NCBI GenBank assembly: GCA_032622095.1
Contig: CP136063.1
Location: 28,460,987 to 28,524,986 of the forward strand
Reading direction: 5' to 3'
Length of the DNA stretch: 64,000 nt
Source of the DNA: Siphonodentalium dalli
Taxonomy: Eukaryota > Mollusca > Scaphopoda > Gadilida > Siphonodentaliidae
Shown here: in pieces, positions 30,151 through 43,208 of the stretch
Layout: the number at the start of each line of letters is the position of its first letter
Position numbering within the stretch: position 1 is the stretch's first letter
Program-made: the position numbers and the translations under genes
The notes under the pieces: model-generated
Databases searched by the model: none
The model's input: only the letters and a program-made list of their open reading frames with translations
Told to the model about the DNA's origin: nothing

Positions 30151-30435
30151 AATGAACTTCACTTATGGACAGTCACTGACAGCGGCTCAGTTATAAAAAC
30201 AATGATGGTTGCCGACATGCAATGAAAAAAACTGCTAAGTACTGTTGATTGCCGCTTAGCGAACGAAGCCATTAGCTCATTATTGTCACTTCGGATTTAT
30301 AGACATATAAAGATAGCCCAGCTATCCACAGGGGCCTTAAAAAAAATTGTAAAATGAGGGGTTAAGGAAAGGGCCTCTTGGCCCTTTCGAAGATCCCGGG
30401 GTTAGCCCCCCAAATCACTCTCCCACACAGAGGCC

Positions 30436-30615
30436 TGTAACACGCTCCGCTGTCCGCCCCCCCTTTTGCACTGCCCATATACGCTGCATCTATATACGCG
30501 CCTTCTTCGCGTTAATGGTAACATTATATGTTACCATTAACGCGAAGAAGGTGCATATATAGAGGCGGCGTATATGGGCAGTGCAAAAAGGGGCGGACAG
30601 CGGAGCGTGTTACAG
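30436..30615. repeat. 180-bp near-perfect palindrome, copy 1
   Basis: Arms of 88-89 bases around a 3-base loop at 30525-30527. Arm landmarks: TGTAACACGCTCCGC, CTGCCCATATACGC, CGCGTTAATGGTAACAT. The outer ~75 bases match the palindrome at 57573-57778; the centre differs. Confidence 0.95.
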
Positions 30616-33600
30616 ACCCCAGAGGCGTTATTTCGCTAAAATCCGATTCAGATTATGGATTCAGATTACAGATTGGTCCCCGTACGACTTTGTTCGGCAA
30701 AAGAACAGACCAGAAATTGGCAGAATCAGTAAACGAACAGACCGTAATCTCAATTTCGTGGTAATCCGATTCGGATTCCGATTCCGATTACGGACTCAAA
30801 TGTTCGTAATGTAAACAAACCGAGATTTCGCCACCTCAGAGTTTAAAAACACAATAACACATAAGAATCCGTCTCTTGTGTACAAATTATTGCAGAATAT
30901 AAACGATCTATATCAAAGAATTTTAAATGCGGAGACAAATTTGTGTTATTGAATGTAAACTGGGAGAATATTACTGAAATTAGCCAAATAATAACGCTAT
31001 TGATAGTAACGCTGGGGGAGCACTTCGGTTGATGGCGAAGCAATTGCAAATCATTGTTGATTGTCACTTTCATATGTCCATTTCATAATTCCATCCTTAA
31101 AATACCGCCCGAACGCATGTCGATTTCGAATTCGGCGGATACGTCACCATTGACCGAGTTCATATGAACCTGCGTGGATATGTCTTCTGCTGTGTTCGTT
31201 ATTATAATGTTTCTACTTATTCAAGAAATAGTAGGATTATATGGTATCGATGGATTATCAGATACACGTATGTACTATCATCTAGTCTTAAAGTTATAGC
31301 AATTTCATGTTTAACATGTTTTGTTTCGTTAAATGCAGTCGTTTTGCACAATAGTCTCTGTATAGACAACAGACACATGTTCTTGGGACGTGGCTAGAAG
31401 TTTCCTCAAATTTCCGGCCAACTGCACCCCCCCCCCCATTGAACCAAACATCAATCTCACAGGTTCGCAGAATTCAATTTGCTCCCGTTGGAAATATCCA
31501 ATCTGACAAACACTAAGATTGGAAAATTACCAACTTTTACTGGTTGAACAAAATCAAACAATGAGAACAATGCCAACCTATATATGGTGTCAAATTAATG
31601 TCCAACTAATGTTGTGTCATGCATGAAATTTCCGACTGCTGGAATGTACCAAAGTTTAGTTTAGATATATTTATTTCAAATATATGTCAAATTTAGATAA
31701 CACATGATATATAACACATACATTTGTTTATACATACAAAGGAATTTGGGGACAAGTACTGACTCACTTAAGGGTACCCCCTCTCCCATATGTTATTACA
31801 CTGAAAAAATAAATAATTAGTAATGGCAAAGCAACATGACTACCAAAACAAGTTGAACATATATATACAGATCACTGGACATCCCCTCTCCCGAGTTAGT
31901 CATAAGTTTGTATATGTATTTATTTAAAATCAGGTTTGTTTGTTGCGTTTGTTGGCTTGTACGTATCATTATTTGAAACAGTTAGTCAAAATTTTTCCTC
32001 ACGTATGAATGACTGCACAGCTTAGCAAATTGTACCAAAGTTCGGGGTGTGGGTCGAGACACCCAATGAACCCCTGTCGGCACGTCCCTGTTCAACTGAC
32101 AAGTTTCGTGTGTTCTTCACAACATCTTCGGAATTTGATTCAGGAGGCCTAGAGCTGTCATGTTTAGATATGCTTGCCATCATCAATAAACACACTTTAA
32201 CTTGAAAAAAAAGATGCGATTAAGTCGGATTGGCAGAAAATTATGTGCCGTGTATACACACATAGAAGAAAAGCATGACTTTCACAACAAACATGCACTT
32301 TATAAATATAAGATACAAATGATACTTGTGTCAAATACATGAGCCATGTTTGACGCTGGGAGAGAGTTTCGGAGACCACGTGGATTTCAAAATATGACCT
32401 AGAATCGGGAATTAGCCCGCCCCCGTAATCGGCTTCGGATTCTCAATCCGGATTTTAGCGAAATTACGACTCTGGGCAGCTATCCGATTTTCATTCATTC
32501 CTCAATTCAGCACAATGCCTGTTGACTGCGTTTACTGCAAATCTCTTGTCAGAGAACGACAAGATGACGTCAACTTCTACATAGCAACTGACTTCCTTCC
32601 AGATGGTTTATTATGTAGAAAGAACTGTAGAAATAGCAATACCTCAAACAGTTTTCACGTTTGTAAAATATTATGGTTTGTATTATCAAAACTAAGCAAA
32701 TATGACATCTATTTTTTAAACAACTGTACTGGAATTTGCCGATCTTAAACAGCAGCCAATGAAATTGGCGCTATTCAATTGTCTGCAGATGGGGTCGAGA
32801 CAATAACACAGCCACGTGCTGTCGGCTACTGCAATTTGAATGGCGAGTTTGGCGACATGAATTTTTCTCATGCAGCTTCGATGCACAAAACATCGTTTCT
32901 ACTTACCAAATTCACTGAAAGAATATTGTAAAGTTTGCAAATATGGCATGTTTTAAAGCGACTGTTTTGGGGACCCAATTGTAATGTGTATTAATATTAT
33001 CAGCCAATGAAATTGATCAAATTCACTCATTCTGCGACGGTACTAGGTAGATCTCCGTTGGCTGGAATCGGAATCTCAGACATGACTTATTGTGCATTGT
33101 TCATAGACTATGGGAATGACTGAAAAATGGCTGGGAATATTGGTGCTATCACTGCTATGCTTAAATTCATTGATGTATTGAATAAAACCGAAACCAAAAC
33201 CGAAACCTGGTTTTAAACCGAAACCAAAACCGACATGAAATATCAAAACTGCACATCACTACAGCATACCCTACAGGTCACATACCTCATCCGAACGTCA
33301 CAAAACTTGTTTCTTTTGGGTGACCCCTAGATGGATAATTGTTTTTAGAATTTTTTTGAAAAACATGACTGTCAGCAGCCTTCTTGTGGTGACCACTGGA
33401 TGGGAAGCCATAAAAAATTTCAAAATGTTTTTACATCATGCTAGCATCCATCTTGGATTTCACATTTGAATATATTGGTGTACCTTGCAGTCGACATTAA
33501 GTGGAGAAATGTTTAACAAATTTACAGGCATGTTCAGGATCACCAAGATGGGAGCTATCAAATTTGATGGAAAACATGGCTGCTCGCAGCCATCTTGGAT

Positions 33601-33965
33601 TTTACTCTTTGCATCACTAATTACTTCGGTATGACCTACTTCCAACATTTTTCATCCATTTGATGCCAAACTTCATATATTCTGCAATCCTTATCGCTCC
33701 ATTGACTGTGATTTATGACATCAGTTGAGCTACAGTGTGATTAACACTTCCATTTTTTTAATCTTTGCTAGGTTACAATTCATTCTGCATTATACTGAGA
33801 AACCGATTTGTTCATATTGGTTTGGAAATTTTCTAGATGAAATCAGATAGAATAGTAGCCGATAAAACATTCAAATGAAAGAAATGTTAGATTGTATAAC
33901 CAAATATGGCAGTGGTGGGACCAGCTTAGCTTGGACACTGAACTCTGCCCCACATTTTGACACAT

Positions 33966-34093
33966 ACTATATGTATATTTTTGATATTTATTTATGTAAT
34001 ATACTGTAAGAAACTTATCTTTCTTGTTATCAATTAGTGCTTCAAGATTGTGAACTATGTTTGTGACATCTTTTCTATAAATATCCACATGCA
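33966..34093 (-). repeat. Interior dispersed repeat, copy 1
   Basis: Shares ATTTATTTATGTAATATA, CTTGTTATC and TTCAAGAT landmarks with 35650-35790 and 39488-39594. Identity unknown; strand assignment arbitrary. Confidence 0.7.
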
Positions 34094-35649
34094 TGTACCT
34101 GTATGTTGTGGAGATTTCTAGACATAATTTTGGAAATCTGACTTAATCTGATGCATATCATAACTATAAATTGCAGACCAATTTAAACACTGCATCAAAT
34201 CTATCTGTAGTAATAATTTTATATGGCCGTTTTAAAATTGGGACATATTATTCTTTTGTTCTGTCCAAGGGTCCTGCAAATATTCGTTATTCTAAAAGAT
34301 ATTTGATTCAACCAGAACATTCAATTTGTATTCCATTTTGCATGGGTAATGCCTGTGTTTCTAAATATAAACAGCTCATACAGTGACTTCATTTGTCATT
34401 TCAAAGTTCATACTCTGTTGTAACAGATACTAATGTGTTACCCCATACTGAGTCAGACATGTGTCATAGATTCACATCTATTTCAAGAAATAAGACTGAA
34501 ATTGCTATAATTGACGTCTGATTTGAAATCAGATTATTAAATGGAAAATTATTGGTGCCAAAACAATGATTCTGCGAATGTGCTTATATATGCCTAAACA
34601 TCAAGAATGTTCTTGTTAGGCGAGTTAATGCAAAAATTCCAATTATTTCAACACAAAGCAGTTGCACAAAGTATAAAATCTATAAACTTTTATTTTTTAA
34701 TACGAGAAATGGTTGTATACAATGGGCGACTTATCATACTCAAAAACTGGAATTTTCTCACTTATGCTACCGTTGCCGATCTGATATTTTCAATTCCTTA
34801 TTCTATCTGAGTCGCAAATGCTATGCGGAATTCAATTTGATCGTATTTGATTATTCACAGGACCCTAGTCCGTCCGTTTGCTTTTTCGTTTCCTGATAAA
34901 TTTAGTAAGTCGGAATTCAATGGAATAAAATTTGGTATGAGTTTACTAAGCCAAAATACAGGTCAAGTTGGATTTGGGTTCCACCTGCTAAATTTTCACC
35001 ATAGTTAGGGCCCTTGGAATTACCAATGGGCATATTTTGCCACGCACCAGTGATTGTCTTGCTCGGAGTTATAGCTAGCCAAACTTCATACTAATTTAAA
35101 AAAACAAAAGATTTATGTTCATAAATTAAAGTAATATATCTGCATATTGACAAATCCTAACAAAAATTTATGACAGTGTGCTTCAATGTTCAATAAATGA
35201 GATATTGGTTGTTTGCATTCAATCTGAAGCTGTGGAGGATGGAAAAGAATTATCTAAACATTCATGAAGATTGCAGTGTTCTCATTCTCATAAGGGTTAT
35301 AAAAAGTCACAATATAAATGGTTTGTAAAGTCCTTCTTTATGATTTTGTACCAATTGGAATCCCTATTAAAGATTCACAGGAACCTAAATAACAGGGTAT
35401 TTGTTTAGAATAAATAAAGTCTTCATGATTATATTGTTATGATAATGATGTGCATTATTAGTTGGATGACTGATGTCACTTAATGTAGCCTAATTGCACT
35501 GCAGGGGGTATCCTTAGTCCTATTGGGAGAGTTCCACCTCGTGTTAATCTTATTTCTGGCAGTCAGTTGTAGGTGTACAAAATACGATGAAACTTGAGAT
35601 TGAATTGGTTTACTGATCCCAATTGAGCTAGAAAGCCAATTTTGCCTGA

Positions 35650-35790
35650 CCTGCATATACATGTATATATGTTTGTTATTTATTTGTGTAATATACAGAG
35701 AGAAAAAACTTATTTCCTTGTTATCCATCAGTGCTTTCTTCAAGATATGTTGATTTTGTTTGTGATCTGATATCTTTCCTGTGTTGGTGC
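35650..35790 (-). repeat. Interior dispersed repeat, copy 2
   Basis: Most complete copy, with TTGTTATCCATCAGTGC and TCAAGATATGTTGA. Confidence 0.7.
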
Positions 35791-35954
35791 CAACTTTGTG
35801 GATATGTTTAAATTAATCACACATGCAGCATTTTCATGTGATACTGCACTTTCTAGAGTCATACATTAGATTGGAAAATAAATTCCATGTTAATTGTCTC
35901 ATCCAATATTTTTATGTATCCATACCACGTATGGCATAAACCAGATAGAGAAAT

Positions 35955-36665
35955 ACACAGGCCCTGGGGAAAAATATCAGCTATACCAATATATACTATA
36001 CCAGTGATAAGGTTAACAATTCTGATTTTTGGAAAAACACAACATCTATCATATTCCTCATATATTCTCAAAATCATTCCATCTCAGTCACAGTATATTT
36101 CAATGTGTCATTTTGGTTATGAAATTGCCTTTCTTTTGGTGCATAAGTCAATAGTATAAAACGAAGGGAAGTCCAGATATCATAGCGAAACTAGTGAAAC
36201 CTACAGACAAAAAGCAGTTAGTTTCCCTGGCCAGTAAGTAGTGATTATACACGGATACAAATTCAATTATTACGATCACAATTGCCAAACTTGCGAATTC
36301 CCTGTTTATGTGAATTTTGCTTCAATTGACTCTGCTACGTTATATTATAAAGGAAATATGCCCTATAATATAAGCTGTGGCATATTTTTGGTAAGTGACA
36401 TTTTTTTGAATTATTGAGAATATTAGGCAGATGGTAAAACTGACGACCCATTTTATTCACAAGTTTATTGTAGATTTTTTAAGTTTTTGCTACAATATCT
36501 CAAATTCCCTTTGTTTGATACTATCAAATTATACATCAAACGAAAGGAATTTCATGGCCAGTAAGACACATTGAAAAATAGCTGTGGCTGAGATGTAAAA
36601 ATATTGAGAATCTGAGGAATATGATAGATATTGGTATATATCCAGTATTTTTCCCCAGGAGCCTG
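35955..36665. repeat. Imperfect inverted repeat, ~140-200-base arms
   Basis: The left arm (35955-36160; CAGGCCCTGGGGAAAAATA, CATCTATCATATTCCTCA, TTTCAATGTGTCA) matches the reverse complement of 36525-36665. The spacer is about 360 bases. Foldback-type element or inverted duplication. Confidence 0.75.
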
Positions 36666-39600
36666 TGGCGAAATTGGTAGGGATATTACAGGTTTACATC
36701 GAAGTACCGTCGCTTTACTCTACTATAGTAGACATTACGCCCAGATTCAGTGGCCAGAGTTTTTTATCAATTTTAATCAGCATTATCATACAAATAAATA
36801 AAAAATTCAACATTTTAATATCAGAAAGAGTTATATCTTAATGATGCACTGAATTATGTATTATTATATAGACAGTTTATGTTGTGTCATTGACTGACAA
36901 AATAATGATCCTCGAGGAATAATGGCAAATATTAGTGTCAATTTGCACACAATTTCTGTGCATGATTTTGTCACAATTTTATTTGCTGCAAATTTTGGAA
37001 ATGGTAGATTTTACAATTTACGGCAATCTTTTGATGATGACAGGGAGTATAACTATATTATTATTTACAACTAACATCATATATTCCTGATTCATGTGTT
37101 TATTTCTATATAGAAATTTCTGGGAAATTTATAACTGTCCGCTGAGGCTTGCAGAACGCAACGCACAAGCTATTGAATACATTGGATAGCTTTGATGGGA
37201 GATTTGTAAGATCATTAAAATGTATCAAGAATTCTAATGATATGCGATATTGCAACTCGTAATATTCATTATATTTTCAGATTAGCCCTATATTCAGGTG
37301 TCAATTCGATTGTGCAAAATGAGTTTGTTACTATTCGGTAAAAATAGTAGGCCGGCTATTTGGGTACTATTATATAGATAATGCATGTCTTGGGGTTGAC
37401 TTTGCCAAAATAGTGGTTCGAGAGGAGGAATAGTCCACAAGCCATAGTAAAAATAGTGTGGCAGTGTGCAGCTTATCAGAACGCGAGAAAGTGACATGAA
37501 CTATATTATAATGTGTTAAATTATGCAGAGAATATGTCACATAATTAGGAGTAACCTCACATTTTATCTGTTTGTTTTCATCTAGAGAAGACCCGAACTG
37601 TTAAGAAGTTTGTTACAGTACAGTAAGGCAATGGTACTTCAACGTAAACCAGTGTTATACCTACCAATTTCACTAACTGATTTATGTCAAAAAAACATGG
37701 ACTAAGGGTGGATACACACATGGATGTAATCTCTGTAATTATCGTGTATTTGACGTTTTACATGGATCATACAGACCATGTAATATGTGTCCGTTGACAA
37801 CCCAATCATTGCGGCTATGTTTGACCACAGTGAGCCAAGCTCTGAGCGTACAGAGAACAGTTGACTGAACGAAGTCGTCAGGCCGCTTATAATAATTGTT
37901 CGCGCGATAACCCAAATGTTGGACTTTCTGTTTAAATCATTGTCAGTCTTCTCTTGATTTTTATACCGATGATGGCCCCAGGAGTTCCCCAACCCAGGGG
38001 CTATGATTCCCAACATGGGGGCAATATTATCAGGATTTCCTGACAAAGGGGCTAAATATGACACCCGACTTGGGGCTATATATGATCCCGAAAGCTACCA
38101 GACGAGGTGGCTAACTCTTTATTTAAGTAAAACTTATATTGTACCGGTACCTTCTTGCCCAGATTATTCCGACCGATACATTCAACTAATTAAGCCACTT
38201 AGCGATTTGAAGCTTTCGAAACCCCACGCGAAGCAAGCATCATGGTCGAAAATGTTCTATATCAAGCCTGTATACACCAGATGTGTCGCTTCTGGTGATG
38301 TGCATTAATAAAATGTCAGATATCACACATACTTAACTAATTTCCACATTCGTAAGAGAAGACATGTTTTGGACTGGCCTTAAATGTCCTGATAGCAGAG
38401 AGTTTGATTTCGCTTATGACTACTCACTTGTCTGGCCTGGTAACAATGAACCGCTCGCGCGCAGGTGATTAATGTTGTCAATTATTGGTGTGGCCATGTA
38501 AAATATTTTACATACATGTAAAGTATTTTACATACATAGATTACATGCATGTGTGTATCCACCCTAACACATATCTTGCCATTATTTTTATTGGAGTCGA
38601 TATTCCTATCGTATTTTATTAGTCAAGTTTCAAAAACTCAACTTACAGTTTGGCGAGGTGAGTAGATAGGCGTCCGGACCATTGTGCAAGACCATTAGTG
38701 GGATACTAGTAACTCAAACAAACATCAACCGATTTAATTGATATTTGGTATATGCGTCTGCAACAACAATATCTCGAACAAGTTCGAAAACCAGATTTTC
38801 CGGTCTTTTATATGAAAGTTATGGGTGTTATTTTGTCTATTTTTAGTGACTGATCATTCATGACAAGTTAGCTAGATAACTCAAACTTTGACCGATTTCA
38901 ATGATATTCAGCATTTGAGTCTATGATCACCTCCAAATGGGAGCTATCGAATTTGAACGATTTTTTATGAAAAACATGGCCGCAAGCAGCCATCTTGAAT
39001 TTCAAATGTGAATTCGTCAGCATGCCCTTCAGCCCACATTTATTGCAGATTTGTTTTTGAAACTTTACAGGCTTATTTTTACCTGAGTAATGGCCCTTAG
39101 TTCTGAGTTATGGTTATTTAGTCGTCCATTTTTAGTGATTCTTGGTCAGACAGAGTGACTCTTATGGGGAAAAAAAACTCTTTGATGTGCAACCCTTGTT
39201 TTTGATATTTTATTCTTGCTAAAGGGGTACTGTACGATAAATACCTCCATTTATGGGACCATCTCCCTTGTATACTCAACAGAATATATATGCAACAAAT
39301 GAATTAATTTGAGCCATGGATTAGTGCAAAATACATGCATGTGCTCAATGAATGATGGAAACCTGGTAATTATAAGGAAAATGAGTTTATGTAAAAATAA
39401 TTTCCATATACTAGTAGAAAAAAAAATCAAAGGATGGGCCAAAAATAGGGTCGGGAGTGGGTGAGAATCTAGCATTTTGTTTATATTCATAGTATTTCTA
39501 CATGTTTGCTATTTATTTATGTAATATATAGAAAGAAACTTATTTTCTTGTTATCCATCAATGCTTTCTTCAAGATATGTTGTGAATTTGTTTAAGGTGG

Positions 39601-40683
39601 GGGCGAAATTTTCGCAATTATGTTTTTGCGATGATTTCAACCATTTTTACTACCGTGTATCTTTAGGACGTACTAATGATCCTCCTGAAAGAATTTTGTA
39701 AATCGGTTGAGAAATGTCCAAGTTACAGACCATCGAAAATTGTATTCATACATTGGCTGAGGAGAAAGTGGTTGTGACCACAACTCCCCCTAGACGACGC
39801 ACGTGAGCAGGATTTTGTATATGTGAGCGTGTTATTCATAGAGAGAAGACGAACTGGTGCAATTTTTACCAAGATCCAAATATATTTGTCTCTATTAGGG
39901 AGGGGAGGGGGGGGGGGGCGGGGCAAAAATTGTCATTTTTTTGTCGTCTCCGATTCGAACCAAAATTGTTGTGAAGTATCTATAGGACGTTCTGAGAGTA
40001 CTCCAGAAAGAATTTTGTAAATCGGTTGAAAAATGTCGAAATTGTGGCCCATTAATTCTTATCAAGTTTACACAAGATGCACTATGGATTTAAATTCCTA
40101 CAACCAATCGTCACTTTTTTGGTGTCATTCGATGGGGAATTTCTAGTACTTCTAAACGATTACCTACTTGCCGTATTATGTCGATGGAAGCCAGAGATAA
40201 TCGAAATGTATATACTGAACAGCATATATATAGGCCTACATAGTAGAATATCGCCAGAGTATCTTACTAAAACCCTACTATATAATAAAGGGGCATTAAT
40301 TGCGAACACAATCACGCAAAAATTAGCTCGATATCTCGAAAATTGGCCGAGATATGGTGACTTTTCTACCCGCGTCACCTAATTCCGAGGTATGGGTGGG
40401 GGTCACACCAGAACGTTCCAACTGAACACAGTAATGTCAAGAAACCGTACTATCGACATACCAATCAATTCCGCGCGATTCCCTTATTATATTTCCATGT
40501 TTTACATGGAAGTATATTGTTTTTGTGATTTTTATTTTTCTCTATTATTATTTGCCTTCTTCTTAGCAATTTTATAATGATAGCTCAGTCAATACAAGAG
40601 TTAGAAAGCTAAAACTTTGTATGTATATATATGTATACAAACTCGAGTGCTTAGGCCTATTGATAATCATGTCCTCACTTGAT
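36666..40683. other. Interior of the 16.4-kb structure, part 2
   Basis: No gene supported. Holds irregular repeats with GGGGCTATGAT/ATGGGGGC (about 37970-38100), a further AACATGGC...GCCATCTTGAAT motif at 38972-39002, and two related ~150-base blocks (about 39600-39735 and 39930-40050) sharing GAAAGAATTTTGTAAATCGG. Confidence 0.5.
39488..39594 (-). repeat. Interior dispersed repeat, copy 3
   Basis: Third copy of the 33966/35650 repeat; ends within TATGTTGTGAATTTG. Confidence 0.7.
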
Positions 40684-43208
40684 TCTACCTGTGCCTATAT
40701 ATGTGCGATTCGAGTCATCTGCCGGTAACCCCTTTTTAGATCCACAGTGGTGTTGAACGTCCAACGTCCAATGTTTTTCAAAGTAAAAAACATTCGGAAA
40801 ATTCTCTTAAATTTTTTTTTAAAATTTGTCTGTTTGAGAGCGCGAATTAGGTCAAGAGAAGTCTCCTGGTGCAAACTGGAAACTGCGTTTTTTTTTTTTG
40901 TGGAAATTGTGCTGTGAAGTTAGACGGACGTTGGACGTTTGTGGACATTCAACAATTTGATTATTTGCATGGAAATATGTTTGCAAGGAGGGTGATTTTT
41001 TTAAATAAGAGTTGTGTGGGCACAAGGCAGCTGTTAGTCATATCAACAAATGCGAGTCTATGGTATTTCATTGAAAACAGACCGTGTCGCGAATGTCCAC
41101 GAACGTCCAACGTCCGTCCAACTTCACAGCGATATTCCCAAATATTTGATCACCCCCATTATCTCCCAAACTGCAAGCATTATGATATGCCGATGATTTT
41201 CATTCGTTACACATCCGGGTACGCCCATGGCACCCGAAACGGGCCCTATAATTGGGCCAGAAGCATATATTTGAATGTCTTTCGAAAGGTAAACAAATGG
41301 ACGTTCGACTTAGAAAATTCTGTCTAAAGTTCGCCGTGAGTGCAGAGGGTAGAGGCAAAACCAGTGGATCAATAACCTTGAAATTTCGGTAGGGAAATCC
41401 TATGGAGCATAGATTATTCCCACGCAATACCGCTTGGACCGAAACCAAGCGGTTCTACCTGTGCCTATATATGTGCGATTCGAGTCATCTGCCGGTAACC
41501 CCTTTTTAGATCCACAGTGGTGTTGAACGTCCAACGTCCAATGTTTTTCAAAGTAAAAAACATTCGGAAAATTCTCTTAATTTTTTTTTTTAAATTGTCT
41601 GTTTGAGAGCGCGAATTAGGTCAAGAGAAGTCTCCTGGTGCAAACTGGAAACTGCGTTTTTTTTTTTTGTGGAAATTGTGCTGTGAAGTTAGACGGACGT
41701 TGGACGTTCGTGGACATTCAACAATTTGATTATTTGCATGGAAATATGTTTGCAAGGAGGGTGATTTTTTTAAATAAGAGTTGTGTGGGCACAAGGCAGC
41801 TGTTAGTCATATCAACAAATGCGAGTATATGGTATTTCATTGAAAACAGACCGTGTCGCGAATGTCCACGAACGTCCAACGTCCGTCCAACTTCACAGCG
41901 ATATTCCCAAATATTTGATCACCCCCATTATCTCCCAAACTGCAAGCATTATGATATGCCGATGATTTTCATTCGTTACACATCCGGGTACGCCCATGGC
42001 ACCCGAAACGGGCCCTATAATTGGGCCAGAAGCATATATTTGAATGTCTGTTTGAATGTCTTTCGAAAGGTAAACAAATGGACGTTCGACTTAGAAAATT
42101 CTGTCTAAAGTTCGCCGTGAGTGCAGAGGGTAGAGGCAAAACCAGTGGATCAATAACCTTGAAATTTCGGTAGGGAAATCCTATGGAGCATAGATTATTC
42201 CCACGCAATACCGCTTGGACCGAAACCAAGCGGTTCTACCTGTGCCTATATATGTGCGATTCGAGTCATCTGCCGGTAACCCCTTTTTAGATCCACAGTG
42301 GTGTTGAACGTCCAACGTCCAATGTTTTTCAAAGTAAAAAACATTCGGAAAATTCTCTTAAATTTTTTTTTAAAATTTGTCTGTTTGAGAGCGCGAATTA
42401 GGTCAAGAGAAGTCTCCTGGTGCAAACTGGAAACTGCGTTTTTTTTTTTTTTTGAAATTGTGCTGTGAAGTTAGACGGACGTTGGACGTTCGTGGACATT
42501 CAACAATTTGATTATTTGCATGGAAATATGTTTGCAAGGAGGGTGATTTTTTTAAATAAGAGTTGTGTGGGCACAAGGCAGCTGTTAGTCATATCAACAA
42601 ATGCGAGTCTATGGTATTTCATTGAAAACAGACCGTGTCGCGAATGTCCACGAACGTCCAACGTCCGTCCAACTTCACAGCGATATTCCCAAATATTTGA
42701 TCACCCCCATTATCTCCCAAACTGCAAGCATTATGATATGCCGATGATTTTCATTCGTTACACATCCGGGTACGCCCATGGCACCCGAAACGGGCCCTAT
42801 AATTGGGCCAGAAGCATATATTTGAATGTCTTTCGAAAGGTAAACAAATGGACGTTCGACTTAGAAAATTCTGTCTAAAGTTCGCCGTGAGTGCAGAGGG
42901 TAGAGGCAAAACCAGTGGATCAATAACCTTGACATTTCGGTAGGGAAATCCTATGGAGCATAGATTATTCCCACGCAATACCGCTTGGACCGAAACAAAG
43001 CGGTTCTACCTGTGCCTATATATGTGCGATTCGAGTCATCTGCCGGTAACCCCTTTTTAGATCCACAGTGGTGTTGAACGTCCAACGTCCAACGTCCAAT
43101 GTCAAACCAACTTCACACTAATTTTCATCTGCAAATAGGCGGTGTTTAGATCGTTTTTGTTGAACGTCCAACGTCCAACGTCCAATGTCAAACCAACTTC
43201 ACACACCT
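40684..43208 (-). repeat. Right tandem array, ~775-bp units, inverted relative to the left
   Basis: Spacing of the ACGTCCAATG landmark: 40771, 41541 (770), 42322 (781, with the 12-base duplication), 43099 (777). The outer tip 43099-43208 mirrors 26789-26894. The inner edge breaks at a different point in the unit (TTCTACCTGTGCC) from the left array's inner edge. Confidence 0.92.

Larger units (their letters stand above)
30616..35954. other. Interior of the 16.4-kb structure, part 1
   Basis: No gene supported. Contains CCGATTC-rich simple sequence (about 30640-30800), a poly-C run near 31425, an ACCGAAACCAAA repeat (about 33185-33240), and at 33572-33605 the dispersed AACATGGCTGC...GCAGCCATCTTGGAT motif. 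A 77-codon frame at 32515-32748 shows scattered cysteines but no family resemblance. Confidence 0.5.
26789..43208. mobile_element. 16.4-kb structure with inverted satellite-array ends
   Basis: Both ends read AGGTGTGTGAAGTTGG inward (26789 on plus, 43208 on minus), followed by GACGTTGGACGTTC-type motifs, and each end continues into a tandem array of the same ~775-bp unit in opposite orientation. The interior (29806-40683) has no recognisable transposase or other gene. No convincing target duplication: left flank ...GAAATTTAG, right flank GATTTGTTG. It could be a giant non-autonomous DNA transposon, or an inverted duplication of satellite arrays. Confidence 0.6.

Noticed and set aside
32515-32748. 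Small cysteine-containing frame in the gene-free interior
   Set aside because: C-x2-C near the start only; no further motif, and flanking sequence is non-coding.
26789-43208. Helitron or Maverick/Polinton identity for the 16.4-kb structure
   Set aside because: No Rep/helicase, polymerase B, integrase or capsid-like frame inside, and no Helitron-type terminus; the inverted array ends fit neither.
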